Shown here in pieces: positions 18,327 to 26,621 of a stretch of 64,000 nucleotides of DNA. Each line of letters starts with the position of its first letter. Within the stretch, counting starts at the first letter, position 1. A program made the position numbers and the translations under genes. The stretch spans positions 310,001 to 374,000 of the forward strand of contig NZ_JBHEBG010000004.1 of the NCBI RefSeq assembly GCF_046557915.1. Reading direction: 5' to 3'. Source of the DNA: JBHEBG01 sp046557915. Lineage in GTDB: Bacteria; Bacteroidota; Bacteroidia; Flavobacteriales; Flavobacteriaceae. Below the pieces are notes generated by a model. It had not been told where the DNA came from and did no database searches. It saw nothing but the letters and a program-made list of their open reading frames with translations.

Positions 18327-18860
18327 ATGACATCGGAAACCGAAAACAATAAAAAACTTGAAGAATTCTTTGGCAGGGAATATCATTTGCTTAAAGCATA
18401 TGTTAACTCAAAAATAAAAGATAGTGTTGCCCGCGATGCCGAGGATATTATTCAGGATGTTGCTTTAAAATTGTTTTCGAATAGCCATCATTATTCGCCC
18501 ATTAACAATGTGGCAGGTTTTGTTTACCATTCTATTCGAAATAAAATCATCGATGTTATTAGGACGGCCAAGCCGGGAAATAGAAGTCATGAGGAAAACG
18601 AATCCAAACTGATCGAGTTTGCCGAAATATTGTATGGAAAACCTGATAATTCTTATTCCGAGCAGTTAAAGAGCGACCTAAAACAGACCATCATGGGGCT
18701 AAAACCTCATTATAGGGATATTATCATAGCTGTAGATTTTGAAGGATACTCCTATAAAGAAATAAGCTTGGAAACAGGTATATCCGAAGGTACACTTATG
18801 TCTAGACGTCACAGGGCCATTTCCTTGCTTTACAAGAATTTAAAACACAAAAAAGTATAA
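18327..18860 (+). CDS. RNA polymerase sigma factor, ECF type
   Basis: A 177-residue sigma-70 family protein. The region 2 core is DAEDIIQDVALKLF (about residues 36-50) with NVAGFVYHSIRNKIID following, and region 4 is YRDIIIAVDFEGYSYKEISL (about 127-146) with GISEGTLMSRRHRA. No FecR anti-sigma gene follows. Instead a small membrane protein gene starts 17 bases downstream and could play that part (inference). The gene lies after a terminator, so it starts a new transcription unit. Its targets are unknown. Confidence 0.88.
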   Translation: MTSETENNKKLEEFFGREYHLLKAYVNSKIKDSVARDAEDIIQDVALKLFSNSHHYSPINNVAGFVYHSIRNKIIDVIRTAKPGNRSHEENESKLIEFAEILYGKPDNSYSEQLKSDLKQTIMGLKPHYRDIIIAVDFEGYSYKEISLETGISEGTLMSRRHRAISLLYKNLKHKKV

Positions 18861-18877
18861 TCTAAAACAAATAAAAA

Positions 18878-19291
18878 ATGACAAATTTCTTTAAACATAA
18901 AATGAGGGGCAAATCCCCTGGAGAGATAGCAGGCCTTATTATTCTAGGGGTAATAGGAATCGCCGCACTGGCCATACTTTTCGGCTTTGTTATTATGTGG
19001 CTGTGGAACTGGTTAATGCCACTAATATTTGGATTGCCCGTCTTAACCTACTGGCAGGCCGTGGGTATTTACATACTCTTTAAAATTCTTTTGGGCGGTA
19101 TTGGGGATGGCAAGAGCAGCAGCTCTTCCAAACACTCCAAATCACCCTGTAAAAAGGATAAGAAAAGCGATTTTTCCAAATGGAAACACTACGATAAGTT
19201 CTGGAAAGAAGAAGGCGATAAGGCATACAAAGAATATCTGGATCGTCTAGAAAATGATATGCCAGAACCGCCGGAAAATTACAACAACTGA
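18878..19291 (+). CDS. Small membrane protein with charged tail, possible sigma partner
   Basis: I do not recognise a named family for this 137-residue protein. The N-terminal half holds two or three hydrophobic helices (about residues 15-45 and 50-72) containing WLWNWLMPLIFG. The C-terminal half is hydrophilic and rich in Lys and Ser (SSSSKHSKSPCKKDKK), then acidic and aromatic (KWKHYDKFWKEEGDKAYKEY). It begins 17 bases after the sigma-factor stop, so the two are almost certainly one operon. A membrane-bound regulator of that sigma factor is a reasonable guess, without direct evidence. Confidence 0.75.
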   Translation: MTNFFKHKMRGKSPGEIAGLIILGVIGIAALAILFGFVIMWLWNWLMPLIFGLPVLTYWQAVGIYILFKILLGGIGDGKSSSSSKHSKSPCKKDKKSDFSKWKHYDKFWKEEGDKAYKEYLDRLENDMPEPPENYNN

Positions 19292-19326
19292 TTTACGAAA
19301 TATTACTAAGATTGCAAATTATAACT

Positions 19327-19545
19327 ATGAAAGTATTAATATTACGGACAGATATCGGAACCAAGAAAAAGGTTGAGGAAGTAAAACCTATTTTTAAAAA
19401 ACTTTCCGTCGTGGCCAAATGGTCTGTAGATTTGGAGGACGTGGATAATGTTTTAAGGATTGAAACGACTGATGGTTTAAACGAAAGAGATGTCATCAAT
19501 TTATTGGGCAACTATGGTTTTCAATGCGAGGAATTAACCTATTGA
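19327..19545 (+). CDS. Small conserved protein, ferredoxin-like/HMA-like pattern
   Basis: A 72-residue soluble protein starting at ATG 19327; an upstream TTG at 19312 is less likely. The pattern strand-helix-strand-strand-helix (MKVLILRTDI, KKVEEVKPIFKKL, WSVDLEDVDNVLRI, NERDVINLLGNYGF) resembles the fold of heavy-metal-associated domains, but there is no CxxC metal motif, so it is not a copper chaperone by sequence. Similar small proteins are common in flavobacteria. It lies 35 bases after the membrane protein gene. The function is unknown. Confidence 0.7.
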   Translation: MKVLILRTDIGTKKKVEEVKPIFKKLSVVAKWSVDLEDVDNVLRIETTDGLNERDVINLLGNYGFQCEELTY

Positions 19546-19584
19546 GGGTTAAAACGTTAAGAAGTACATCTAAATAAAATACTA

Positions 19585-20637
19585 ATGAGGAATTTCAAAT
19601 TTTGCCTGTTCATTTTGGCAATATGGCTTTGTGGCCCGGTAGCGATGGCGCAGCATTTTAATATACATAACCCAATAAAACTTCCGGCTAAAAGCCAGAA
19701 GGCAATGATAATGCAGCGCATTGGATATACGGATATTACCATAAGTTATCATAGCCCGGCAGCCAGAGGCAGGGAAGTTTGGGGCAAAATGATACCTTAC
19801 GGAAAGGTCTGGCGGGCAGGAGCAAATGAAAATACCATCTTTACGATAACCGATGATGTAATTATAGAAGGTGAAACGTTGGCAGCAGGTAGTTATGGCC
19901 TTCACCTGCTTCCGGAAAAAGATCAATGGACATTTATTTTTTCGAAAAACCATACCTCATGGGGCAGCTACTTTTATGATGCCCAAGAAGATGCCCTTAG
20001 GGTCACCGTTCCCGTGGAAGATACAAATGAATATAGCGAATGGGTAAGTTTTGATTTTAATAAACGCGATAGGGGCGAGGCTACCATTGTACTGGGTTGG
20101 GCAGATAAGAAAGCCACTTTTGGACTTAGTTTGGATATTGATAAAATTGCATTGGAAAATATCCGATTGCAATTACGATCCGATGCCTATTGGGAATGGT
20201 TTAGCTGGTGCCAGGCCGCGGATTACTGTGCGGAGTACGGAATTAACACTGAAGAAGCTTTGGAATGGGTAGAAAAATCCATTGCACTTCAGGAAAATTT
20301 TTCCAATTTGGATGTAAAGGCAAAACTTTTGAAGCAGGCAGGCCAAGAAACCGAAGCAGAAAAGACCATTGCGCGAGCTATAGAAGTTGGAAACCATATC
20401 TATTTGGAACGCTACGGGCGCAGGTTTTTAAATAAAAAGGATTTTGAGCATGCCGAATACCTATTTGGGGAAGCTCTAAAGAAAGACAAAACCTATTGGC
20501 GGGCACATTTTAACAGGGGAAATGCCTTAAAAGGTATGGGAAAAAGCAAAGAAGCCCAAAAGGCTTTTAGTATGGCCCTAAACTACGCTCCGGAAGGCGC
20601 CAAGGCGCAGATACGCAATAGCATGGAAGCAAATTAA
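19585..20637 (+). CDS. DUF2911 protein with C-terminal TPR repeats
   Basis: A secreted or periplasmic protein of 350 residues with a signal peptide ending near residue 21 (GPVAMAQ). Residues about 30-180 form a DUF2911 domain: YTDITISYHSPAARGREVWG, VWRAGANENTIFTI, and LAAGSYGLHLLPEKDQWTFI. Residues about 225-345 look like tetratricopeptide-type helices (EALEWVEKSIALQ, AEYLFGEALKKDKTYWRAHF, AQKAFSMALNYAPEGA). The biochemical role of DUF2911 is not known. The gene is 39 bases after the 72-residue protein gene and ends facing the minus-strand regulator. Confidence 0.85.
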   Translation: MRNFKFCLFILAIWLCGPVAMAQHFNIHNPIKLPAKSQKAMIMQRIGYTDITISYHSPAARGREVWGKMIPYGKVWRAGANENTIFTITDDVIIEGETLAAGSYGLHLLPEKDQWTFIFSKNHTSWGSYFYDAQEDALRVTVPVEDTNEYSEWVSFDFNKRDRGEATIVLGWADKKATFGLSLDIDKIALENIRLQLRSDAYWEWFSWCQAADYCAEYGINTEEALEWVEKSIALQENFSNLDVKAKLLKQAGQETEAEKTIARAIEVGNHIYLERYGRRFLNKKDFEHAEYLFGEALKKDKTYWRAHFNRGNALKGMGKSKEAQKAFSMALNYAPEGAKAQIRNSMEAN

Positions 20638-20685
20638 AAGACGGGTAAAACTAGAGGAAGAATATCCTATTACAAAAAAACACTT

Positions 20686-21537
20686 CTAAATTTTATAGAC
20701 ATTCTCTTTTTCCGACATATTTCTGAAATATTTGAAATGTGCCACAGTGTGGGGTTTTAGAATATTGGCTATGCTGTAAAAGATTGCATTTATTATACAA
20801 TAGGCACCTACCATACTTCCGAAATAAAAACTGTTGGTACTGTTGATGCATACGTGGTAATCGCTGAAATCTATAAGTGGCGAGAGTGCACTATCCACAA
20901 TACAAATTGTTGTTGCTTTCCGATTCTCTTTTGCAAATTGAAGGGCATTTATGGTCTGGTTCTGACATTTGTCCAAACAGATTGCAATTACCACATCCTC
21001 GTCGGAGAAATGCGCCATATTAAGGAAAAGTTCCCCATGATACTCGGTGCTGGCATGTATCTGAGGCACCGCCGACCTACAAATACGTTCCATATAATTG
21101 GCTACCATACCTATATGCCCCAGCCCTATAATATAGGTTTGTTTAGAGCCTATTATAGCGTTGGCAATTTTTTCAACCGTTTCAAAATCGATGACATCAT
21201 ACGTTTTTTGAAGCATCATTATGTCTCCCAGAATGGCATCCTGGGCAACTTTCTGGGGATTGGAGTGGGCCTTAACCTCTTTTATCATACCACTAAAAAC
21301 AGAATCGACCCGGGTAAGTTGCACTTCCTCTTTTAAGATCTCCTTTAACTCATAAAAACCGTTCAATCCAATGGCTTTGCAGGCTTTCACCACTGTGGCC
21401 GGATTTACCCCAAGCTTATCACCAAGTTCTTCCATACGCATTAAAACCACCTTGTCCGGGTGGGTCAATGCATATTGGATTACCAAGCGTCTTTTCTTGG
21501 GAAGATTAGTAATATCGATATCTTTAATGGATTTCAT
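20686..21537 (-). CDS. MurR/RpiR family transcriptional regulator with SIS domain
   Basis: A 283-residue DNA-binding regulator. The N-terminal HTH of the RpiR type covers about residues 1-75 (ELGDKLGVNPATVVKACKAI). A SIS sugar-phosphate-binding domain covers about 120-265 (TYIIGLGHIGMVANYMERIC, DEDVVIAICLDKCQNQTINA). The ATG at 21537 is preferred; a longer frame to 21582 adds an unlikely hydrophobic leader. It is transcribed away from the NSS transporter operon, and an ATATCGATAT palindrome occurs both in the spacer and in its own 5' coding end, so local auto-regulation is likely (inference). RpiR proteins usually respond to phosphorylated sugars, which could link it to the kinase and deacetylase genes further downstream. 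Confidence 0.88.
   Translation of the reverse strand: MKSIKDIDITNLPKKRRLVIQYALTHPDKVVLMRMEELGDKLGVNPATVVKACKAIGLNGFYELKEILKEEVQLTRVDSVFSGMIKEVKAHSNPQKVAQDAILGDIMMLQKTYDVIDFETVEKIANAIIGSKQTYIIGLGHIGMVANYMERICRSAVPQIHASTEYHGELFLNMAHFSDEDVVIAICLDKCQNQTINALQFAKENRKATTICIVDSALSPLIDFSDYHVCINSTNSFYFGSMVGAYCIINAIFYSIANILKPHTVAHFKYFRNMSEKENVYKI
21512..21521. promoter_or_regulatory. ATATCGATAT palindrome in the 5' end of the rpiR-type gene
   Basis: A perfect ten-base palindrome inside the first codons of the RpiR-family gene. The same ten bases recur 99 bases away in the divergent intergenic spacer. Two identical palindromes around a regulator start fit a pair of operators, but no binding has been shown and the AT-rich sequence could recur by chance. 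Confidence 0.35.
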
Positions 21538-21609
21538 ACTTCGCAATAAACAAAAATTTTTGATAAACACATAAAAAAACATTTATGATATTGCTTTTTC
21601 AAAAATACT

Positions 21610-21621
21610 AATATCGATATT
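21610..21621. promoter_or_regulatory. AATATCGATATT palindrome between divergent genes
   Basis: A perfect twelve-base palindrome in the 169-base spacer between the RpiR-family gene and the NSS transporter gene. It shares its central ten bases with the site at 21512-21521. Its position between divergent promoters makes it a candidate operator for the RpiR-type protein. Confidence 0.4.
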
Positions 21622-21706
21622 GTTATTTGATTTTTTTTATTTACTTTCCATAAATAATTGCTAACGGTTTTTGAGTAAAGCCATGCACCATTAATTTCTT
21701 AAAAGT

Positions 21707-23041
21707 ATGTCCGATAGCAAATGGAGCAATAAACTCTCTTTCATTATAACAACCTCGGCGTTCGCCATAGGTCTGGGTAATATATGGCGTTTTCCATATA
21801 TCACCGGAGAGAGCGGTGGTGGTGCTTTCTTATTGGTATACCTTGCCTTAATGGCCCTTATAGGGATTCCTATTCTTACAATAGAGGTAGCTTTGGGACG
21901 CATGGCCAAAACTACCATGTTGCTGGGATTTGGCAACCTCAGTGGAAAACCACTCTGGAATGGTCTAGGATGGTTGGGTGTAATTTCTTGCCTGCTTATC
22001 ATGGGTTTTTATGTTATGATAATGGCATGGATACTCATATATATCGGCGAATGCCTATTTGGAAATATTTCTGAACTAGCTCCCGATGCCATTTCTGGAC
22101 ATTTTGATACGGTAGCCTCTCAGCTGGGAAAAGTTATTGCCGTTGTTTTTGGTATTCTGGCAACCGCCTTTTTTGTAGTAAAACGAGGGCTACATTCTGG
22201 ATTGGAAAAATATGCCAAAATTTTAATGGTCGGCCTATGTGCCATAATATTGGGATTGGTGATTTGGGCGGCTACCCTGGACGAAGCAATGAAAGGTTAT
22301 CAATGGCTTTTGTCTCCAGATTTTTCGAAGGTAGATTTTAAACTGATAATGACCGCTTTGGGGCAATTGTTTTTTTCCATTGGGGTGGGTATGGCGGTAG
22401 CTTTTGTTTTTGGCGGCTATACGGACAAGAAAGAAAATCTTATAAGCAGTGTTATATGGATTGTGGTGGCTGATACTTTTTTTGCAGTCCTCGCGGGTTT
22501 CATGCTTTTTCCAATGATATTTAGTTTTGGACTTTCGCCAGATTCTGGCCCTAACCTGATCTTTGTTACCATGACCTCGGTCTTTAATAAATTGGAATAC
22601 GGCTGGGCCGTTGGTGCTGTTTTTTTTCTATTATTGTTCTTGGCAGGGTTCACCACGCTAATTTCTTGCATACAGGGATTAAAGGATAGTTTTAAGGATA
22701 AATACAAGCTTTCCAATTTACAGGGGTTACTGCTGGTAACCAGTGTTATTGGACTATTGGCTATACCTGTCGTTTTTTCCTATTCAGATGATCCGATCTA
22801 TATTTTTGGTAAAACCGTTTTTGACTTTTTAGATTACCTCACCACCACCGTATTATTGCCATTGTGCGGACTGTTTATGGTTTTGTTTGCGGCCCATGTC
22901 ATCGGTTTTAAACCACTCAAAGAACATTTGTCGGTGGGTCTAAATAATTTTAAAATAAGCAAGCACTGGAAAATAGTGTTGGTATGGGTACTGCCCATAG
23001 CTGTCACGGTAATTTTAGTCAATGGCCTTTTAAACAGTTGA
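21707..23041 (+). CDS. Sodium-dependent transporter, NSS/SNF family
   Basis: A 444-residue inner-membrane transporter of the LeuT type, with about 11-12 helices. The first helix carries the family signature IGLGNIWRFPYITGESGGG (about residues 24-42) with the unwound sodium and substrate site. FFSIGVGMAVAFVFGGYTDK is the sixth-helix region. The family takes up amino acids and related amines with sodium. It is the first gene of an operon with a deacylase and an amine oxidase, so the substrate is probably a modified amino acid or amine (inference). Confidence 0.93.
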   Translation: MSDSKWSNKLSFIITTSAFAIGLGNIWRFPYITGESGGGAFLLVYLALMALIGIPILTIEVALGRMAKTTMLLGFGNLSGKPLWNGLGWLGVISCLLIMGFYVMIMAWILIYIGECLFGNISELAPDAISGHFDTVASQLGKVIAVVFGILATAFFVVKRGLHSGLEKYAKILMVGLCAIILGLVIWAATLDEAMKGYQWLLSPDFSKVDFKLIMTALGQLFFSIGVGMAVAFVFGGYTDKKENLISSVIWIVVADTFFAVLAGFMLFPMIFSFGLSPDSGPNLIFVTMTSVFNKLEYGWAVGAVFFLLLFLAGFTTLISCIQGLKDSFKDKYKLSNLQGLLLVTSVIGLLAIPVVFSYSDDPIYIFGKTVFDFLDYLTTTVLLPLCGLFMVLFAAHVIGFKPLKEHLSVGLNNFKISKHWKIVLVWVLPIAVTVILVNGLLNS

Positions 23042-23060
23042 TTTTTTAGTAAAGAAAGTG

Positions 23061-24245
23061 ATGTATAACCATAAAAACATAGAGACAAGTATTGAAATCC
23101 TAGGAAACTTGGTGCAATACCCCGTTTTGGGAGGTGAGAGCAATACATCCATAGCTGGTTATATTACCGATTATTTGAAGAAGAATAAAATCTCTTATTC
23201 CACGGTTCCAAACGAAAAGGGAGATAAGATGTCTATCCATTGCAGAATTGGTCCTAACGCGGACGGGGGCATAATACTTTCAGGGCATACGGATGTTGTA
23301 CCAACCGAAGGACAACCATGGACCAAACCAGATTTTGAAATTACACGGAGCAACGGAAGGTTATATAGTAGGGGCACTACGGACATGAAGGGCTTTTTGG
23401 CGTGTTGCCTAACCATGGTTCCACACCTAAAAAAAATACCGCTTTCCAAACCGGTTTATTTGGCCTTTTCTTATGATGAGGAGGTAGGATGCTTGGCAGG
23501 ACCGACCCTTATAAAACATATTAAGGAAACGTATGAAGAAAAACCAAGGTTTGCCATTATTGGCGAACCCACTTCCATGAAAACTATAATTGCCGAAAAA
23601 GGAGTTGCTTTTTTTAAAACGCAAGTCTACGGCCAGGCGGCCCATAGTTCGCAAGTAAGAAGAAGTGTAAGTGCTATTGAGGAAGCCACCTATTTAACAC
23701 AATGGCTACTAAACAAGATGGACGGTTTTATAGCTGAGGGCAATATAGACAATCGCTTCGATCCGTCATATACCACTATCCATATAGGAAAGATCAAAGG
23801 AGGAACAGCTGTGAACATTGTTGCCGATTATTGTGAATTTTATTGGGACGTTAGAAACATTCCGTCAGATTCCATTGAAAAAATTGAGCGGTCCTTTCAG
23901 GAATTTTGCTTAGAGAGAATAAGGGAAAAGAAAAAATCATTTCCTGCCTTTAATATTATTACCACTGCAGAATTTCCTATCGTCCCTGGGTTAGATACTC
24001 CCAAAACTGACGAGGTAGTAAAATTGGTAAATTCCTTTACCGGTAAGGAATCATTTGAAACCGTGGCATTCGCTTCAGAGGCCGGACAGTTTTCCAAAGA
24101 AGGTTTCTCCGCGGTACTATGCGGGCCGGGGAGCATGGAACAAGGTCATAAGGCCGATGAATATATTGAAATCACCGAGATGAATAAATGCCTTCATTTT
24201 TTGGACGAACTGGTCAGTTGGTGCAAGAATGATAAAATTAAATAA
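23061..24245 (+). CDS. M20 family deacylase, acetylornithine deacetylase-like
   Basis: A 394-residue zinc-dependent amidohydrolase of the ArgE/DapE type. Metal and catalytic motifs are LSGHTDVVP, SRGTTDMKGF, YDEEVGCLAG and IGEPTSMK; the late histidine region is GPGSMEQGHKADEYIE. It would release a free amino acid from an N-acyl amino acid in the cytoplasm. No other arginine genes are near, so a catabolic role is more likely than arginine synthesis; for that reason no argE symbol is given. The ATG at 23061 is preferred over the GTG just before it. It lies between the NSS transporter and the oxidase gene, which is four bases further on. Confidence 0.88.
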   Translation: MYNHKNIETSIEILGNLVQYPVLGGESNTSIAGYITDYLKKNKISYSTVPNEKGDKMSIHCRIGPNADGGIILSGHTDVVPTEGQPWTKPDFEITRSNGRLYSRGTTDMKGFLACCLTMVPHLKKIPLSKPVYLAFSYDEEVGCLAGPTLIKHIKETYEEKPRFAIIGEPTSMKTIIAEKGVAFFKTQVYGQAAHSSQVRRSVSAIEEATYLTQWLLNKMDGFIAEGNIDNRFDPSYTTIHIGKIKGGTAVNIVADYCEFYWDVRNIPSDSIEKIERSFQEFCLERIREKKKSFPAFNIITTAEFPIVPGLDTPKTDEVVKLVNSFTGKESFETVAFASEAGQFSKEGFSAVLCGPGSMEQGHKADEYIEITEMNKCLHFLDELVSWCKNDKIK

Positions 24246-24248
24246 GGA

Positions 24249-25448
24249 ATGAAAAAGTATGATGTCTTAGTCGTGGGTGGAGGAATTTATGGTATAACTA
24301 CCGCCGTAGCATTGGCTCAACGTAAGTATAACGTAGGACTAATAAACCCAGACACTATACCGCATCATTTGGCGGCTTCCACGGATGTAACCAAAGCGGT
24401 GCGGATGGAATACGGATCGGACAGGGAGTATTTTCGTATGGTGGAGATCGCCATAGAAAAGTGGTTGGAATGGAACGATCTTTTTAATGAGAAACTATAT
24501 CACGAAGTAGGATTTCTGATGCTTTGCAAGGACAAGATCGAAAGTGACAAACATACCTTTGAAAAACACAGTTACAAAAATCTATTGGATGCAGGCTATT
24601 CACCGGACAGGTTGGATGTGGAAGGTATTAAAACCCGATTCCCCGCAGTAAATACATCGGAGTATATAGATGCCAGTTTTAATCCTAAGGCCGGTTATGT
24701 AGAGTCTGGTTTAGCGGTACAAAAATTGGCAGATTATGCCCGCAGCCTTGGTGTTGCCATCCATGAGGGAAGAACAGCGAATGGCTTTGAGATTACCAAT
24801 GGTGTCTTGCAAGCAGTAAAGACCAAAGAGGGCGAAACTTTTCAATGTGGGCATGCAGTAGTGGCCGCAGGTGCACACACTCCCCTGCTTTTACCAGAAC
24901 TACAACCCTTTATGAAGACTACAGGGCATCCTGTGTTTTGGTTGAGACCTGGGGATTACACCAATTTTGTACCTCCAAAGTTTTCGGTTTTTACGGCAGA
25001 TATCTCAAATTCTGGCTGGTATGGTTTTCCATTTCTTCACAAACAAGGAGTAGTGAAAATCGCCAAACATTCCAACGGTACCCCCGTTCATCCAGATAAG
25101 GACGATAGGCAAATTACGGATGCCGAAGTCACAGATATGCGATCATTTGTAAAAATGACCTTCCCAGAATTATCCCAAGCCCCTTTGGTATATACCAGAC
25201 GATGTCTTTATATAGATACCTTGGACGGTCATTTTTGGATAGACAACCATCCAGAGATCAAAGGTCTTTCCGTGAGCACAGGGGGAAGCGGTCATGGGCT
25301 AAAAATGGGCCCCTTACTTGGAGAAATGACAGCAGATATAGTAGAAGGAAAATCGCACGAGTTTTCCAAAAGACATAGGTGGAGAAACCTTAGTAGTACC
25401 ACGCATCAAGTGGAAGAAGCAAGATATGTAATCAATCGAAAATTATAA
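24249..25448 (+). CDS. FAD-dependent amine/amino-acid oxidase (DAO family)
   Basis: A 399-residue flavoprotein of the D-amino-acid oxidase superfamily, close to sarcosine and N-methyl amino acid oxidases. The FAD Rossmann motif is VLVVGGGIYGITTAVALAQR (residues 6-25). The C-terminal flavin motif is STGGSGHGLKMGPLLGEMTA. It would oxidise a secondary or alpha-amine to an imine with loss of the amine or methyl group. It starts four bases after the M20 gene and ends four bases before the NTF2-like gene, so the three are tightly coupled. The substrate is not known. Confidence 0.88.
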   Translation: MKKYDVLVVGGGIYGITTAVALAQRKYNVGLINPDTIPHHLAASTDVTKAVRMEYGSDREYFRMVEIAIEKWLEWNDLFNEKLYHEVGFLMLCKDKIESDKHTFEKHSYKNLLDAGYSPDRLDVEGIKTRFPAVNTSEYIDASFNPKAGYVESGLAVQKLADYARSLGVAIHEGRTANGFEITNGVLQAVKTKEGETFQCGHAVVAAGAHTPLLLPELQPFMKTTGHPVFWLRPGDYTNFVPPKFSVFTADISNSGWYGFPFLHKQGVVKIAKHSNGTPVHPDKDDRQITDAEVTDMRSFVKMTFPELSQAPLVYTRRCLYIDTLDGHFWIDNHPEIKGLSVSTGGSGHGLKMGPLLGEMTADIVEGKSHEFSKRHRWRNLSSTTHQVEEARYVINRKL

Positions 25449-25451
25449 GGT

Positions 25452-25820
25452 ATGCAAGCAGGTAAAATAGTCCAAAAATTTATGGAAGCCTATAACAGGA
25501 GAAATGTAGACGAATACATATCTTATATGCACCCAAATTTTACAGCATTGCTTTATGATACGGAACAGTTATTATGTTCCAATATTGAGGAAGCACGAAA
25601 GATATATACCAAACGATTTTCGGAGAACCCAAATATCTACGTCACTACCCTTAACAGAATAGTAAACGACAATGTGGTTGTGGATGCACAATTTATCGAA
25701 GGTTTTGATGGAGGACAAACCATAATGGCCACTTCCATTTTTGAACTGGAGGATAATCTAATAAAAAGAGCTTCGTTCGTACGAAGAGTATGGGATAACA
25801 TGGAGAAATTGGTTTTTTAA
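25452..25820 (+). CDS. NTF2-like/SnoaL-fold small protein
   Basis: A 122-residue soluble protein with the SnoaL/NTF2-like pattern: an N-terminal helix and loop (FMEAYNRRNVDEYISYMHP), strands and a final antiparallel sheet (VDAQFIEGFDGG, ATSIFELEDNLIKRASFVRR). It has no signal peptide. It is the last gene of the transporter-deacylase-oxidase operon. Members of this fold are small enzymes or binding proteins; the exact role cannot be read. The next gene, a sigma factor, begins 62 bases later on the same strand. Confidence 0.78.
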   Translation: MQAGKIVQKFMEAYNRRNVDEYISYMHPNFTALLYDTEQLLCSNIEEARKIYTKRFSENPNIYVTTLNRIVNDNVVVDAQFIEGFDGGQTIMATSIFELEDNLIKRASFVRRVWDNMEKLVF

Positions 25821-25882
25821 AACGAACCGACTTCAAACATTAAAAAAGAAGGTATAAGACACTCATTAATAGCACTATTGCC

Positions 25883-26509
25883 ATGAAGAAATTAATGAAA
25901 TATGACCGATATGGGAATGAAGAAATTCTAAAAGAACATCTTAAGAGCGGAGATGAAAATGCTTATGGATTTTTGTATAAAACTTACTATGCCGAATTGT
26001 GTAGCTACATGTTCGCCATTAGTGGAAATGAAGTTCAGGCCCAAGAAATTGCCCAACAGACTTTCATAAAATTGTGGCGCAAGCGCGATAGACTGTTTAT
26101 ACACGGAAGTTTGAAAAAGTATATTTTTAAAGTAGCCTATCATCAATATATGGATGCGGTACGTCAGAAAAAACGCGAAAACCAATTGATAGAGGACCTA
26201 AAATATGAAGCTATCATTGAATTGCTCGAAAGTACTCCGGAGGACTTGGACCAAAAGATTTGCCTCCTAGAAACCGAAATCAATAAATTACCCTTACAAT
26301 GTAGAAATGTATTCTTACTGAGCAAAAAAGACGGGCTAAAGTATAAAGAGATTGCGGAGCAGTTGGATATTTCCATTAAAACGGTAGAAAGGCATATGGC
26401 GAAAGCACTGAAAAGATTACGAGACGGTTTCAATAGAAATACTTCCAGTACAGAACCTTCACCCGTAATACTCTACCTGGCCATGTATAGAGTCAGTTCT
26501 ATGAAGTAA
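25883..26509 (+). CDS. ECF sigma factor of a polysaccharide utilisation locus
   Basis: A 208-residue sigma-70 family protein of the Bacteroidota group that works with FecR anti-sigma factors. Region 2 is YKTYYAELCSYMFAISGNEV with QEIAQQTFIKLWRKRD (about residues 33-75), and region 4 is KDGLKYKEIAEQLDIS with IKTVERHMAKALKRLR (about 150-185). A second in-frame ATG lies at 25895. FecR, SusC and SusD genes follow, so it should be set free when the SusC-like transporter loads its glycan and then switch on this locus (family knowledge plus position). Confidence 0.93.
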   Translation: MKKLMKYDRYGNEEILKEHLKSGDENAYGFLYKTYYAELCSYMFAISGNEVQAQEIAQQTFIKLWRKRDRLFIHGSLKKYIFKVAYHQYMDAVRQKKRENQLIEDLKYEAIIELLESTPEDLDQKICLLETEINKLPLQCRNVFLLSKKDGLKYKEIAEQLDISIKTVERHMAKALKRLRDGFNRNTSSTEPSPVILYLAMYRVSSMK

Positions 26510-26621
26510 GAACCAACGTTTGTTAAGTTATTTTCAATTTTTCTGTTAAAATTATAGGAATAGAGTGGGGGTATTTCCAAAACTTCCCGTCATAATGGTA
26601 AGAAAGTAGTATTGCCCTTAT

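Noticed and set aside
19327..19545. Copper chaperone
   Set aside because: The fold pattern fits but no CxxC or other metal motif is present.
23061..24245. Arginine biosynthesis argE
   Set aside because: No other arginine genes nearby; context with transporter and amine oxidase is catabolic.
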